In this document: piece by piece, positions 7,980-17,301 of the stretch
How positions within the stretch are numbered: position 1 is the first letter of the stretch
Layout of the letters: each line of letters starts with the position of its first letter
Origin: Allomuricauda ruestringensis DSM 13258
GTDB lineage: Bacteria; Bacteroidota; Bacteroidia; Flavobacteriales; Flavobacteriaceae
DNA: 64,000 nucleotides
Direction of reading: 5' to 3'
Assembly: GCF_000224085.1 (NCBI RefSeq)
Contig: NC_015945.1
Coordinates: 2,181,501-2,245,500 of the forward strand
The notes under the pieces: model-generated
Databases searched by the model: none
Seen by the model: only the letters and a program-made list of their open reading frames with translations
Told to the model about the DNA's origin: nothing
Made by a program: the position numbers and the translations under genes

Positions 7980-9988
7980 GATTAAGATTATTTTTTCTGC
8001 TTTTGCTGGTTCAGCAAATAGTAGTAAGTGCTAAAGAAGTAAAGTTTGGAAAAGTGTCCAAAGAGGAAGTGTCTGCAACACAGCACGCTATGTATCCTTG
8101 GGCCAATGCAGCCATACTCCACAAAAACGAATGGGTACGTTATAACTACCAGTACGAAACAGGTTGGAGCCTTGTTAGAGAGGTGCATTACCGCATAAAA
8201 ATTTATAACAGGGAAGGATTCGATTGGGCCACACTTCAAGTTCCACTATACGCTGGGGGCAATAACAGAGAGGATATTTCGGGTGTTAAAGGGTTTACCT
8301 TTAATATAGTGGATGGTAAAGTGGTGGATACCAAATTGAAGAATGATGGTGTCTTTATAGAAGAAGTGAACGAATACCGCAACAAGGCATCCATTACCAT
8401 GCCCGAAGTGAAAGAAGGTAGTGTGTTGGATATCGAGTACAAAATCGTTTCCCCTATGTATTGGAGTGTCGACGAGTTCAAGTTCCAGTACAATATTCCG
8501 GTGGATTACGCCCAAGTGCGTTTGGAGATTCCGGAGTATTTTCTATTCAAGCAGTACAGTCGGGGATTTCACCCCATAAAATTTGATCAATCCCAAGAGA
8601 ATAGATCAATGAACGTCTCTTACAGAAGTTCTGATCAAATGGGCAGGTTAGGGCGTACCACTCATAAGAGCGGGACCCTAAATTTTGAGGAGAATGTCTA
8701 TACGATGAAGGTTTCCAATGTTCCTGCACTACTGGATGAAAAATATACCAGTAACATCGACAATTTTAGATCTTCGATCAAATTTGAACTGGCTTCCACC
8801 CGTTTTCCTAACAAACCATTTAAAAACTATAGCTTAACCTGGGAAGATGTGGCCAAGTCCATTTATGACTACGATAGCTTTGGGGGGGAACTGAACCGGA
8901 AAAACTATTTTGATAATGATGTAGATCAAATTATCCAAGGACTTTCATCGGATTCGGAAAAGGCAATGGCCCTCTTTCAGTTTGTAAAGACCAAAATGAA
9001 TTGGGATAATTTTGTGGGTGTTGGATGCAGCAGTCAAGGAATTCGAAAGGCCTACAAGGAAGGTAAAGGTAATGTGGCCGAAATCAATTTAATGCTTACG
9101 GCAATGCTCAGGTATGCCGGCTTAAATGCCAATCCTGTTTTAGTCAGCACAAGATCCAATGGTATTCCTTTGTTTCCAACCAGTGATGGGTTCAATTATG
9201 TAGTATCGGGCCTACAACTCGACAATGGGTTGATTCTTTTAGACGCCACTGAAAAAAATGCATTCCCAGACGTACTCCCCATGCGGGCATTAAACTGGTT
9301 TGGTAGGCTTATTCGAGAGGATGGCACTTCCAGGGAAGTAAACCTTATGCCCAAAACAAAATCACTCGATGCCATAGTGTTAAGCGTTGACCTAAACGAA
9401 GATGGTTCCATTCAGGGAAGGTGCAGGCAACAGTACACGGCAAACAATGCCTTTATTTTTAGGGAAAATTTTGGAGAAGGGTCTGAGGACACGTATTTGG
9501 ATGAACTGGAAAAAAGATATGGCGACCTAGAAATCTCAGACTTTGAGCTTCAGAATCAATACGAGCTGTCCAAGCCCATTGTTCAAACTTTCACCTATAC
9601 GAAGGAGTCAGCTTATGAGAAAATAGCCGGCAAATTGTACCTCTCGCCTCTTTTTCACCTCACTACAAGCGAAAATCCATTTAAAACCGAAAAAAGGGAA
9701 TTTCCTGTCGATTACGGATATCCTTGGGCGGATAAATACATTATCACAATCAATATTCCCGAAGGATATGCCGTTGAGTCAGTACCGGAGCCCATCGCAG
9801 TAGCCCTTCCTGAAAACTTGGGACAATTCAAGTATAATATATCTGCTGAAAACAACATGATCAATGCACGTGTCGAAACCGAACTCAATACTCCTGTGAT
9901 TCCGGCGGACTATTATTTGGATTTAAAGGAGTTTTACGCTCACATTATCAAAAAGGAAGCTGAAAAGGTAATCCTTACAAAACTATAA
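7976..9988 (+). CDS. exported DUF3857 / transglutaminase-fold protein, apparently inactive (paralogue 2)
   Basis: A 670-residue exported protein (signal peptide about residues 1-19, ending V-V-S-A-K) with the same layout as its upstream neighbour: N-terminal DUF3857 domain, transglutaminase-like core, C-terminal β domain. Aligning the core by eye, the catalytic Cys of G-D-C-K-G is replaced by Val367 in G-N-V-A-E-I-N, and the His of N-H-V-F by Tyr408 in F-N-Y-V-V. The third position stays acidic (Asp423 in L-L-D-A-T-E-K). A pseudo-enzyme or binding protein is therefore more likely than an active one. It overlaps paralogue 1 by 4 bases and its stop is 1 base before paralogue 3. Confidence 0.88.
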   Translation: MRLRLFFLLLLVQQIVVSAKEVKFGKVSKEEVSATQHAMYPWANAAILHKNEWVRYNYQYETGWSLVREVHYRIKIYNREGFDWATLQVPLYAGGNNREDISGVKGFTFNIVDGKVVDTKLKNDGVFIEEVNEYRNKASITMPEVKEGSVLDIEYKIVSPMYWSVDEFKFQYNIPVDYAQVRLEIPEYFLFKQYSRGFHPIKFDQSQENRSMNVSYRSSDQMGRLGRTTHKSGTLNFEENVYTMKVSNVPALLDEKYTSNIDNFRSSIKFELASTRFPNKPFKNYSLTWEDVAKSIYDYDSFGGELNRKNYFDNDVDQIIQGLSSDSEKAMALFQFVKTKMNWDNFVGVGCSSQGIRKAYKEGKGNVAEINLMLTAMLRYAGLNANPVLVSTRSNGIPLFPTSDGFNYVVSGLQLDNGLILLDATEKNAFPDVLPMRALNWFGRLIREDGTSREVNLMPKTKSLDAIVLSVDLNEDGSIQGRCRQQYTANNAFIFRENFGEGSEDTYLDELEKRYGDLEISDFELQNQYELSKPIVQTFTYTKESAYEKIAGKLYLSPLFHLTTSENPFKTEKREFPVDYGYPWADKYIITINIPEGYAVESVPEPIAVALPENLGQFKYNISAENNMINARVETELNTPVIPADYYLDLKEFYAHIIKKEAEKVILTKL

Positions 9989-9989
9989 C

Positions 9990-11957
9990 ATGCCCATGAA
10001 AAGATTCGGTTTACTCTTGCTGCTCCTGAAAAGCATTGCCTTGCTGGGCCAACAAGTGGAATTCGGCGAGCTAACCGATTTAGAGTCCGGATTCAGGACC
10101 TATGAAAAAGATACAATCACCCATGCAGTTTATCTATACGAGAAAGGCGAAAACTATTTTGAGGTAAGGAGAGATTACGTCTGGTTGATAAAAAAATACC
10201 ACGCCAAAATTAAAATTTTAGATAAACAGGGTTTCTCGGAAGCGGAAATAAGCATCCCCTATTACCACTCGGATAATGGTACCGAAAGAGTTAACGATAT
10301 TAGGGCCATAACCCATACCAATGGGGCAAAGCACAATGTAATGGCCCATAATGTATTCGATGTTGAGGTGGGCGAGCATTGGTCGGAGAAAAGATTTACT
10401 TTTTCCAATGTGCAAAACGGTTCCATTTTGGAATATACCTATGAAATCCAATCCCCGTTTTTTTATAATTTGAATGGATGGGACTTTCAGGATGATATCC
10501 CCAAAATTTACACAGAGTACCACGCGAAGATTCCGGGGAATTATATCTACAACAGGTCATTGTTGGGCAACATTCCCTTAGATGTGAACGAAGCGACCAT
10601 TAAAAAAAGTTGTTTCAGTATTCCTGGAATAAGTAAACAAGCAGATTGTGAGGTGCTTAGATATGTGATGGAGGACGTGCCGGCCTTCAAAAGTGACGAG
10701 GAATATATGTTGGCACCTTCCAACTATAAATCCAGATTGGAATTTGAACTTTCCGAATACCAGAGTTTTCGGGGCATTAAGGAGCGGTACACCAAATCAT
10801 GGAAAGATGTAGACAAGGAATTTAGAACGGATGGGGACATTGGTGGTCAGCTTAGGAAGAAGAACTACTTTGAAAGGAACCTGCCCCTCGATATCCTTGC
10901 AGGAAAGGAAGAGGACCTCACCAAGGCCAAAAACCTCTACAACTTTGTTAAATCCCATTATTCATGGAACGGAAAGTTCGGTATTTTTAGGGACAACAAG
11001 GTAAAAAAGGCATTTGATGAAGGTGTGGGGAACGTTGCTGAAATCAATATTACCCTTATCAACCTGCTCAATGCGGCAGGAATGGATGCAGATTTGATGC
11101 TGTTGTCCACCCGGGCCCATGGTCTGCCCAAAAAAAGCCATCCAGTAATGTCCGACTTTAATTATGTAGTTGCCAAATTGGATATTGATGGCACCACCTA
11201 CCTGTTGGATGCAACAGAAAAACAGCTGCCCTTTGGAATGCTACCGTTTCGATGCCTAAACTATTACGGTAGGGTAATGGACCTGGATGGGGAGAGCTAT
11301 TGGTTCAACATTGATGCTCCCAAGGGCAACAGCAAAGAAGTAATGTTACGGTTAAACCTAAATTTTGAGAACGGTACTGCCGAGGGGAGCTTTGATGAGA
11401 TATCAAGAGGTTATGAGGCCTATTTTAAAAATAACCATTTGGCAACTATTTCCGATGAAGAATATTTGGATGAGGTGGAGAACAGTACCAACGGCGATTT
11501 TTACATCAATCAATACAAGGTTGATACTGATAAATCCAATGAGAATATGTTGATGGAGCATTTTACCTTCGAACTCGAAAACCTGAATACCTCTAAAAAC
11601 ATATACTTTAACCCATTTTTGATTCGCTTTTTCCAAACGAACCCGTTTAAAAGCTCGGAACGAAATTATCCTGTCGATTTTGGGTACTTGCGAAATTATA
11701 AGTACATGGCCAACATTAAAATTCCCGAAGGTTATCGAATAAAGGATCTTCCTGAAAACAACAACATTGCACTCCCGGGGGGCAGTGGGGTGCTCCGGTT
11801 TAATTGTACCACATCCCAGGATAATATTATCGTGTTTTTTAATCTTCAACTAAGATCAACACAATACAAAAGTGAGGGTTATGCCTTTGTAAAGGAGTTG
11901 TTTGAACAGGCAGTAACCAGTATCAACCAAAGTTATTTGGTGTTTGAAAAGGAGTAA
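9990..11957 (+). CDS. exported DUF3857 / transglutaminase-fold protein, apparently inactive (paralogue 3)
   Basis: A 655-residue exported protein starting M-P-M-K-R-F-G with a leucine-rich signal peptide ending near L-L-G-Q. It shares with paralogue 2 the modified core: Val349 in G-N-V-A-E-I-N in place of the catalytic Cys, Tyr392 in F-N-Y-V-V in place of His, and Asp407 in L-L-D-A-T-E-K. Both proteins also share N-P-F-K-x-x-x-R-x-x-P-V-D-F/Y-G-Y near the C-terminal domain, so paralogues 2 and 3 form a subgroup distinct from paralogue 1. Spacing of one base from gene 2 implies one transcript. The start could also be the second Met (9996). Confidence 0.88.
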   Translation: MPMKRFGLLLLLLKSIALLGQQVEFGELTDLESGFRTYEKDTITHAVYLYEKGENYFEVRRDYVWLIKKYHAKIKILDKQGFSEAEISIPYYHSDNGTERVNDIRAITHTNGAKHNVMAHNVFDVEVGEHWSEKRFTFSNVQNGSILEYTYEIQSPFFYNLNGWDFQDDIPKIYTEYHAKIPGNYIYNRSLLGNIPLDVNEATIKKSCFSIPGISKQADCEVLRYVMEDVPAFKSDEEYMLAPSNYKSRLEFELSEYQSFRGIKERYTKSWKDVDKEFRTDGDIGGQLRKKNYFERNLPLDILAGKEEDLTKAKNLYNFVKSHYSWNGKFGIFRDNKVKKAFDEGVGNVAEINITLINLLNAAGMDADLMLLSTRAHGLPKKSHPVMSDFNYVVAKLDIDGTTYLLDATEKQLPFGMLPFRCLNYYGRVMDLDGESYWFNIDAPKGNSKEVMLRLNLNFENGTAEGSFDEISRGYEAYFKNNHLATISDEEYLDEVENSTNGDFYINQYKVDTDKSNENMLMEHFTFELENLNTSKNIYFNPFLIRFFQTNPFKSSERNYPVDFGYLRNYKYMANIKIPEGYRIKDLPENNNIALPGGSGVLRFNCTTSQDNIIVFFNLQLRSTQYKSEGYAFVKELFEQAVTSINQSYLVFEKE

Positions 11958-12003
11958 TCAGGTATTGTTATTACCTTAGTGCCAACTTCAAAATTGGTTT
12001 CAG

Positions 12004-12330
12004 GTGAACATAGAAAATGCACAACAAGCTGTTGACGAATGGATCAAGAACCACGGAGTACGTTACTTTAACGAACTTACCAATATGGCCCAGCTTACCG
12101 AAGAGGTAGGCGAGGTGGCGCGAATTATTGCAAGGCGCTACGGGGAACAGAGTGAAAAAGAATCCGACAAGGCCAAGGATTTGGGCGAGGAACTCGCCGA
12201 TGTGGTTTTTGTGGTACTCTGTTTAGCTAATCAAACCGGGATAGATTTGCAAGAAGCCTTTGATAAAAAACTGGACTTAAAGTCCAAACGGGACCACGAC
12301 CGTCATCAAAATAACAAAAAGCTCAAATAA
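12004..12330 (+). CDS. MazG-like nucleotide pyrophosphohydrolase
   Basis: A 108-residue all-helical protein of the MazG/dUTPase-like NTP-PPase superfamily. It shows the metal-binding pattern E-E-V-G-E-V near residues 31-36 and a later E-E-L-A-D-V near residues 60-65, the E-x-x-E ... E-x-x-D arrangement of the family. It probably cleaves (d)NTPs to monophosphates as house-cleaning; the substrate is unknown. The start is GTG at 12004. It precedes aroA by 42 bases, and a weak TACCTTAG (about 11978) could be its -7 element. Confidence 0.88.
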   Translation: MNIENAQQAVDEWIKNHGVRYFNELTNMAQLTEEVGEVARIIARRYGEQSEKESDKAKDLGEELADVVFVVLCLANQTGIDLQEAFDKKLDLKSKRDHDRHQNNKKLK

Positions 12331-12372
12331 AGTTGCCTGCTTAAAGGGACATTAGGGCTGTTTTTTCTAGTT

Positions 12373-13629
12373 TTGACAATTCATTCAAACCCTAACGAAT
12401 TGAGACTCCAACTTTCTGCACCCGACGATAGTAAAATTCAAAAAGCCATTGCAATAACCGGTTCCAAGAGTGAGACTAATCGGTCTTTATTGTTGCAGGC
12501 CCTTTTTCCAAATATCAAAATAGAGAACCTTTCCAATTCCGATGATGGAGAGGTCATGCAAAAAGGATTGTCCAAATCAACAGGCGAAGTGGATATTCAC
12601 CATGCTGGTACTGCCATGCGGTTTTTAACGGCCTATTTTGCTTCACAAGAAGGAAAACAAGTGGTACTTACAGGTTCTCAGCGTATGCAGGAACGCCCCA
12701 TAAAAGTTTTGGTAGAGGCACTTCGATCGTTAGGCGCCGATATTGATTACGCCAAGAAAGAAGGTTGCCCACCGCTCAAAATATCTGGAAAGAAACTGGA
12801 AAAGAGCCAAGTTTCCCTCCCGGCCAACATCAGTAGTCAATATATTTCTGCTTTGTTGTTGATAGCGCCCAGTCTGGAAAATGGGCTTGATCTGGAACTG
12901 ATCGGAAAAATCACCTCTGTGCCCTATATAAAAATGACCTTGGCACTTTTAGAGCAAATCGGGGTACAAACCTCTTTTGAAGGAAATAAAATTAGTGTAG
13001 CGCCAAAAGAAGCAGTAGCAAACACCACTTTGGTTGTGGAATCCGATTGGAGCTCGGCCAGTTACTTTTATAGCATTGCAGCCATGTGCAAAGTGGGTAC
13101 GGAGATTCAATTGTCTTCGTATAAACAAAGCTCTTTGCAGGGCGATAGTGTTTTGGCAGAAATTTATAAAGATTTTGGAGTGGAAACTACGTTTTCAAAC
13201 AATATCATTCTTCTTAAAAAAACAACCGAAGTCAAATCGGACCATTTGGAATACGACCTTTCCAATGCTCCGGATACCGCACAGACCATTGCGGTTACTT
13301 GTTTAGGTTTGGGAATTGGTTGCCACCTAACTGGGTTACATACCCTTCCAATCAAGGAAACGGACCGTTTGGCTGCGTTGCAAACCGAGTTGGGTAAATT
13401 CGGGGCTACGGTTGACATTGATTCCGAAAGTTTGACCCTTAAACCACAATCAAACCTAAAAACTGGAGTTGCTGTGGATACCTACAACGACCATAGAATG
13501 GCAATGGCCTTTGGTCCTTTGGCCCTCAAAGTAGATTTTGTTATGAATGACGCAGAAGTGGTTTCTAAGTCCTACCCCGATTTTTGGAACGATCTAAAAA
13601 CTCTCGGATTCGGTATCGAAGAACTGTAA
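12373..13629 (+). CDS. aroA: 3-phosphoshikimate 1-carboxyvinyltransferase (EPSP synthase)
   Basis: Joins shikimate-3-phosphate and phosphoenolpyruvate in the shikimate pathway. Recognised by [13 protein letters not shown] near residue 30, the G-T-A-M-R-F-L-T active-site loop, K-E-T-D-R-L-A-A-L, and N-D-H-R-M-A-M-A near the C-terminus. The start is uncertain: no ATG precedes the first motif. The TTG at 12373 sits inside a TAGTTTTG sequence that resembles a -7 promoter box, while an in-frame TTG at 12400 would give an N-terminus close to the usual length. It is far from the aromatic operon at the window start, so the pathway genes are dispersed. Confidence 0.93.
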   Translation: MTIHSNPNELRLQLSAPDDSKIQKAIAITGSKSETNRSLLLQALFPNIKIENLSNSDDGEVMQKGLSKSTGEVDIHHAGTAMRFLTAYFASQEGKQVVLTGSQRMQERPIKVLVEALRSLGADIDYAKKEGCPPLKISGKKLEKSQVSLPANISSQYISALLLIAPSLENGLDLELIGKITSVPYIKMTLALLEQIGVQTSFEGNKISVAPKEAVANTTLVVESDWSSASYFYSIAAMCKVGTEIQLSSYKQSSLQGDSVLAEIYKDFGVETTFSNNIILLKKTTEVKSDHLEYDLSNAPDTAQTIAVTCLGLGIGCHLTGLHTLPIKETDRLAALQTELGKFGATVDIDSESLTLKPQSNLKTGVAVDTYNDHRMAMAFGPLALKVDFVMNDAEVVSKSYPDFWNDLKTLGFGIEEL

Positions 13630-13652
13630 ACTACATTTAATCATCAAATTAC

Positions 13653-13684
13653 TTGACATCCGCTATCGCGAGGTTGTATATTTG
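13653..13684 (+). promoter_or_regulatory. promoter of queA
   Basis: TTG (13653-13655), a 21-base spacer, then TATATTTG (13677-13684). This fits the flavobacterial primary-sigma consensus TTG-N(17-23)-TAnnTTTG and lies 30 bases before the queA ATG. It rules out the TTG at 13682, which lies in the -7 box, as the translation start. Confidence 0.75.
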
Positions 13685-13714
13685 CCGTCTTTAAAAAATC
13701 GAAAAAAAGTCCAC

Positions 13715-14764
13715 ATGAAATTATCAAACTTCAATTTTGAATTGCCTAAGGAACTATTGGCAGAATATCCCGCGGAACACAGGGACGAATCCAAACTAAT
13801 GGTGGTTCATAGGGATACTGGAAAAATTGAACATAAAATGTTCAAAGACCTGGTTAATTACTTTGATGAAGATGATGTAATGGTCTTGAACAATACCAAG
13901 GTGTTTCCTGCAAGACTTTTTGGTAACAAGGAAAAAACTGGTGCTAGAATCGAAGTTTTCTTGTTGAGAGAGCTAAACCAAGAGCAGCGTCTTTGGGACG
14001 TACTGGTAGATCCCGCAAGAAAAATCCGTATCGGGAACAAACTTTATTTTGGTGAGGACGAGAGTTTAGTTGCTGAAGTAATCGATAACACTACATCAAG
14101 AGGGAGAACATTGCGTTTTCTTTATGATGGTTCTTATACCGATTTTAGAAGAAAACTTAGAGAATTGGGGGAAACTCCACTTCCAAAATACATCAAAAGA
14201 GAAGTTACTGCTGAGGATGAGGAACGTTACCAGACCATTTATGCAAAGCATGAAGGTGCCGTAGCCGCCCCAACTGCAGGTTTGCACTTCTCCAAGCACT
14301 TGTTGAAGCGTTTGGAAATCAAAGGAATCGAATTTGCCGAAGTGACGTTGCACGTTGGTTTGGGAACTTTTAACCCAGTTGAGGTGGAGGATTTGTCCAA
14401 GCACAAAATGGATAGCGAGGAGTTGGTGATCGATGAAAAAGCAACAGAAATCGTAAATAACGCCAAAGCGAACAAAAGAAAAGTTTGTGCCGTTGGGACT
14501 ACGGTAATGCGTGGATTGGAAAGTGCAGTATCATCCGAGCATACATTGAACACCCACGAGGGCTGGACCAACAAGTTCATCTTTCCTCCATACGAATTCA
14601 GCATAGCAAACTGTATGATTACGAACTTCCACTTGCCCAAATCAACATTGTTGATGATGGTCTCTGCATTTGCGGGTCACGATTTGATCAAAAAAGCATA
14701 TAAGCAGGCCATTTTGGAAGGCTACCGCTTTTATTCCTACGGGGATGCCATGTTAATTCTGTAA
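13715..14764 (+). CDS. queA: S-adenosylmethionine:tRNA ribosyltransferase-isomerase
   Basis: Transfers the ribosyl moiety of SAM to 7-aminomethyl-7-deazaguanine in tRNA, forming epoxyqueuosine in anticodons of Asp, Asn, His and Tyr tRNAs. Family segments include the N-terminal [38 protein letters not shown] and [10 protein letters not shown] near the end. The ATG at 13715 gives 349 residues, the usual length; a frame extension upstream would run into the promoter. A hairpin terminator and a dispersed repeat follow. Confidence 0.96.
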   Translation: MKLSNFNFELPKELLAEYPAEHRDESKLMVVHRDTGKIEHKMFKDLVNYFDEDDVMVLNNTKVFPARLFGNKEKTGARIEVFLLRELNQEQRLWDVLVDPARKIRIGNKLYFGEDESLVAEVIDNTTSRGRTLRFLYDGSYTDFRRKLRELGETPLPKYIKREVTAEDEERYQTIYAKHEGAVAAPTAGLHFSKHLLKRLEIKGIEFAEVTLHVGLGTFNPVEVEDLSKHKMDSEELVIDEKATEIVNNAKANKRKVCAVGTTVMRGLESAVSSEHTLNTHEGWTNKFIFPPYEFSIANCMITNFHLPKSTLLMMVSAFAGHDLIKKAYKQAILEGYRFYSYGDAMLIL

Positions 14765-14798
14765 ATTGATTACCTAGATTTATCATAAACAAAACTTT

Positions 14799-14902
14799 CG
14801 TCAACCTGAACTCGTTTCAGGTTCTCAAATGGTAGGTTCGGATTAATCGTTATGGGATTCCGAAATACCTTGCCTGCCGGCAGGCAGGAATTCGGAATGA
14901 CG
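14799..14902. repeat. dispersed non-coding element bounded by CGTCA/TGACG (copy 1)
   Basis: A 104-base unit starting CGTCAACCTGAACTCG and ending GGAATGACG. It contains a CTGAACTCGTTTCAG hairpin at the left and a nested hairpin at the right (ATTCCGAA ... TTCGGAAT enclosing GCCTGCC/GGCAGGC). A related 102-base copy lies at 62824-62925 with the same order of modules. It fills most of the queA-rlmN gap and has no reading frame. Confidence 0.75.
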
Positions 14903-14944
14903 CAGAAAGGGATTATAAGTACAACAGGTATCTAATTCATAAAT

Positions 14945-14979
14945 AAATCCCGTTCGCTTTATGGCCAGCGGGATTTTTT
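14945..14979 (+). terminator. terminator between queA and rlmN
   Basis: Arms AAATCCCG / CGGGATTT (14945-14952 and 14969-14976) with a 16-base loop and a run of six T. It ends 16 bases before the rlmN start, so rlmN must be transcribed from a promoter very close to its start codon (TATCTTTA at about 14986 is a weak candidate) or by readthrough. Confidence 0.75.
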
Positions 14980-14994
14980 CTTGTTTATCTTTAA

Positions 14995-16038
14995 GTGGTG
15001 GAAATCAAAAAAAAGGACATACGCGCATTGACAAAGGAACAGCTCCGACAGTTTTTTGTCGACCAGGGCGACAAGGCATTTCGAGGTAACCAGGTATATG
15101 AATGGTTATGGCAGAAATCGGCCCACGATTTTGATGCCATGACCAATATTTCCAAGGAAACCCGAAGCATGTTGGAGGATAATTTTGTCATCAACCATAT
15201 TCGGGTGGATCAAATGCAGCGTAGCTCGGACGGAACCATTAAAAATGCCGTTCGCTTGCATGATGGGTTGATTGTGGAATCCGTTTTGATTCCAACAGAA
15301 ACCCGTACCACCGCCTGTGTTTCCAGTCAGGTTGGCTGTAGTTTGGACTGTAGGTTTTGTGCAACGGCCCGTTTGAAGCGCATGCGAAACCTAAATCCTG
15401 ATGAGATTTATGATCAAGTGGTGGCCATTGACAATGAGAGCCGTTTGTATTTCGACCGACCGCTGAGCAATATCGTTTTTATGGGCATGGGCGAGCCTTT
15501 GATGAATTACAACAATGTATTGAAGGCCATCGAAAAAATCACATCACCCGAGGGATTGGGTATGTCTCCCAAACGGATTATAGTTTCCACTTCTGGGGTG
15601 CCCAAAATCATAAAGAAAATGGCAGACGAAGAGGTGAAATTCGGCTTGGCAGTTTCACTTCATTCCGCTATTGATGAAGTACGTACGTCTATAATGCCCT
15701 TCAATGCCACATTCCCATTAAAAGATTTAAGGGAGGCATTGGAATATTGGTACAGCAAGACCAAGAACAGAATTACTTACGAATATGTGGTTTGGAAAGG
15801 AATTAACGACACCCAAGAAGCTGTTGATGCCTTGGTCAAGTTTTGCAAGTTTGCGCCATCCAAAGTTAATATTATTGAGTACAACCCCATTGATGATGGT
15901 GAATTTCAGCAAGCATCCAGCAAGGCGGTAGAAATGTACCAAAACACATTGGAGCGAAATGGCATCACGGTAACGGTACGTAGGTCCCGCGGTAAAGATA
16001 TTGATGCAGCCTGTGGGCAGCTCGCGAATAAAAGCTAG
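14995..16038 (+). CDS. rlmN: dual-specificity 23S rRNA/tRNA adenine-C2 methyltransferase RlmN
   Basis: A radical SAM enzyme that methylates A2503 of 23S rRNA (and A37 of some tRNAs). The [4Fe-4S] cluster motif C-S-L-D-C-R-F-C follows S-S-Q-V-G around residue 110. The SAM-binding G-M-G-E-P-L-M-N-Y follows, and the C-terminal D-A-A-C-G-Q-L-A carries the cysteine that forms the covalent RNA intermediate. The length of 347 is typical. The start is GTG at 14995 or 14998; both lie directly before the conserved E-I-K-K-K-D. Confidence 0.96.
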   Translation: MVEIKKKDIRALTKEQLRQFFVDQGDKAFRGNQVYEWLWQKSAHDFDAMTNISKETRSMLEDNFVINHIRVDQMQRSSDGTIKNAVRLHDGLIVESVLIPTETRTTACVSSQVGCSLDCRFCATARLKRMRNLNPDEIYDQVVAIDNESRLYFDRPLSNIVFMGMGEPLMNYNNVLKAIEKITSPEGLGMSPKRIIVSTSGVPKIIKKMADEEVKFGLAVSLHSAIDEVRTSIMPFNATFPLKDLREALEYWYSKTKNRITYEYVVWKGINDTQEAVDALVKFCKFAPSKVNIIEYNPIDDGEFQQASSKAVEMYQNTLERNGITVTVRRSRGKDIDAACGQLANKS

Positions 16039-16217
16039 GTTTTTCAATGTTCAATTAGTAATAAACAATTTTACAATAGACCCTTTGCCCGCAAGTAACA
16101 TCCCCTGCAAATCACCGATACTTTTAGGGCTGTATCTTAAAACTTCAATTTCATTCCAACAACTCTTGCATTTTCCCTACTTTTAGGCATTCAAAACCAA
16201 ACACCACACCTGTTACG

Positions 16218-17192
16218 TTGAAAATCGTTTCGCAGATAAGGGAGCCTATAGAAAATGAGATGCAGCTTTTTGAGGAAAAATTCCTCAAATCAATGTCTTC
16301 CAAGGTAGCACTGTTCAATAGGATTACCTACTACATAGTAAATAGAAAGGGCAAGCAGATGCGCCCTATGTTCGTATTTTTGACCGCCAAATTGTTGAAT
16401 GGCGAGGTCAACGAGCGTACCTACACCGGAGCATCCATTATCGAATTAATCCATACGGCGAGCTTGGTGCACGACGATGTGGTGGACGATAGTAACAAAC
16501 GCAGGGGTTTTTTCTCCATCAATGCATTGTGGAAGAACAAAATTGCCGTTTTGGTAGGGGACTTCCTTTTCTCCAAGGGACTGTTGGTTTCCTTGGAAAA
16601 TAAGGATTATGACCTGCTCCATATTATTTCCAATGCGGTTAGGGATATGAGCGAGGGGGAATTATTGCAGATAGAGAAAGCACGACTTTTAGATATTACG
16701 GAGGATGTTTACTACGATATCATCCGTCAAAAAACAGCAACCTTGATCGCGGCCTGTTGTAGTATGGGTGCCTGTTCCGTGCGACCAGATTCAGAGGAAG
16801 TGGAAGCCTTCAGAAAATTTGGGGAGCTTTGCGGAATGGCCTTTCAAATCAAAGACGACCTTTTTGATTACGGTGCCGAAAAAATCGGGAAACCTACGGG
16901 AATCGATATCAAAGAACAAAAAATGACGCTTCCGTTGATCTACGCCTTGAACAACAGCGATAAGGAAAAGAAGAAGTGGTTGATCAACTCTATCAAAAAG
17001 CACAACAAAAACAAAAAACGGGTAAAAGAAGTGATTGAGTACGTAAAGGAAAAAGATGGACTCGAATACGCTGTGACCAAAATGTTGGAGTTTAAAGATG
17101 AAGCTTTGGCCATTTTGGACAATTATCCCGATTCTGAATATAAAAGTGCCCTCACACTTATGGTCAATTACGTGGTGGACCGAAAAAAATAA
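16218..17192 (+). CDS. polyprenyl diphosphate synthase (trans-isoprenyl type)
   Basis: Condenses isopentenyl diphosphate with allylic diphosphates to make the side chain of menaquinone or a related long chain. The first aspartate-rich motif is D-D-V-V-D within L-V-H-D-D-V-V-D-D-S, and the second is D-D-L-F-D within Q-I-K-D-D-L-F-D-Y. G-K-Q-M-R-P upstream binds the diphosphate. At 324 residues it resembles octaprenyl/heptaprenyl synthases; chain length is not readable by eye. The start is TTG at 16218, because no ATG lies between a stop and the family N-terminus. The gap before it (16039-16217) shows no clear terminator. Confidence 0.93.
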   Translation: MKIVSQIREPIENEMQLFEEKFLKSMSSKVALFNRITYYIVNRKGKQMRPMFVFLTAKLLNGEVNERTYTGASIIELIHTASLVHDDVVDDSNKRRGFFSINALWKNKIAVLVGDFLFSKGLLVSLENKDYDLLHIISNAVRDMSEGELLQIEKARLLDITEDVYYDIIRQKTATLIAACCSMGACSVRPDSEEVEAFRKFGELCGMAFQIKDDLFDYGAEKIGKPTGIDIKEQKMTLPLIYALNNSDKEKKKWLINSIKKHNKNKKRVKEVIEYVKEKDGLEYAVTKMLEFKDEALAILDNYPDSEYKSALTLMVNYVVDRKK

Positions 17193-17301
17193 AAATTTAA
17201 AAACCTGAATATCAAATAAATACTGAAAATTTTTATTTTCAGGCAACCCTTCGTGAATTTATCCCGTCTATTAAGATAGAAGCACTTTTATAAACCAAAC
17301 T

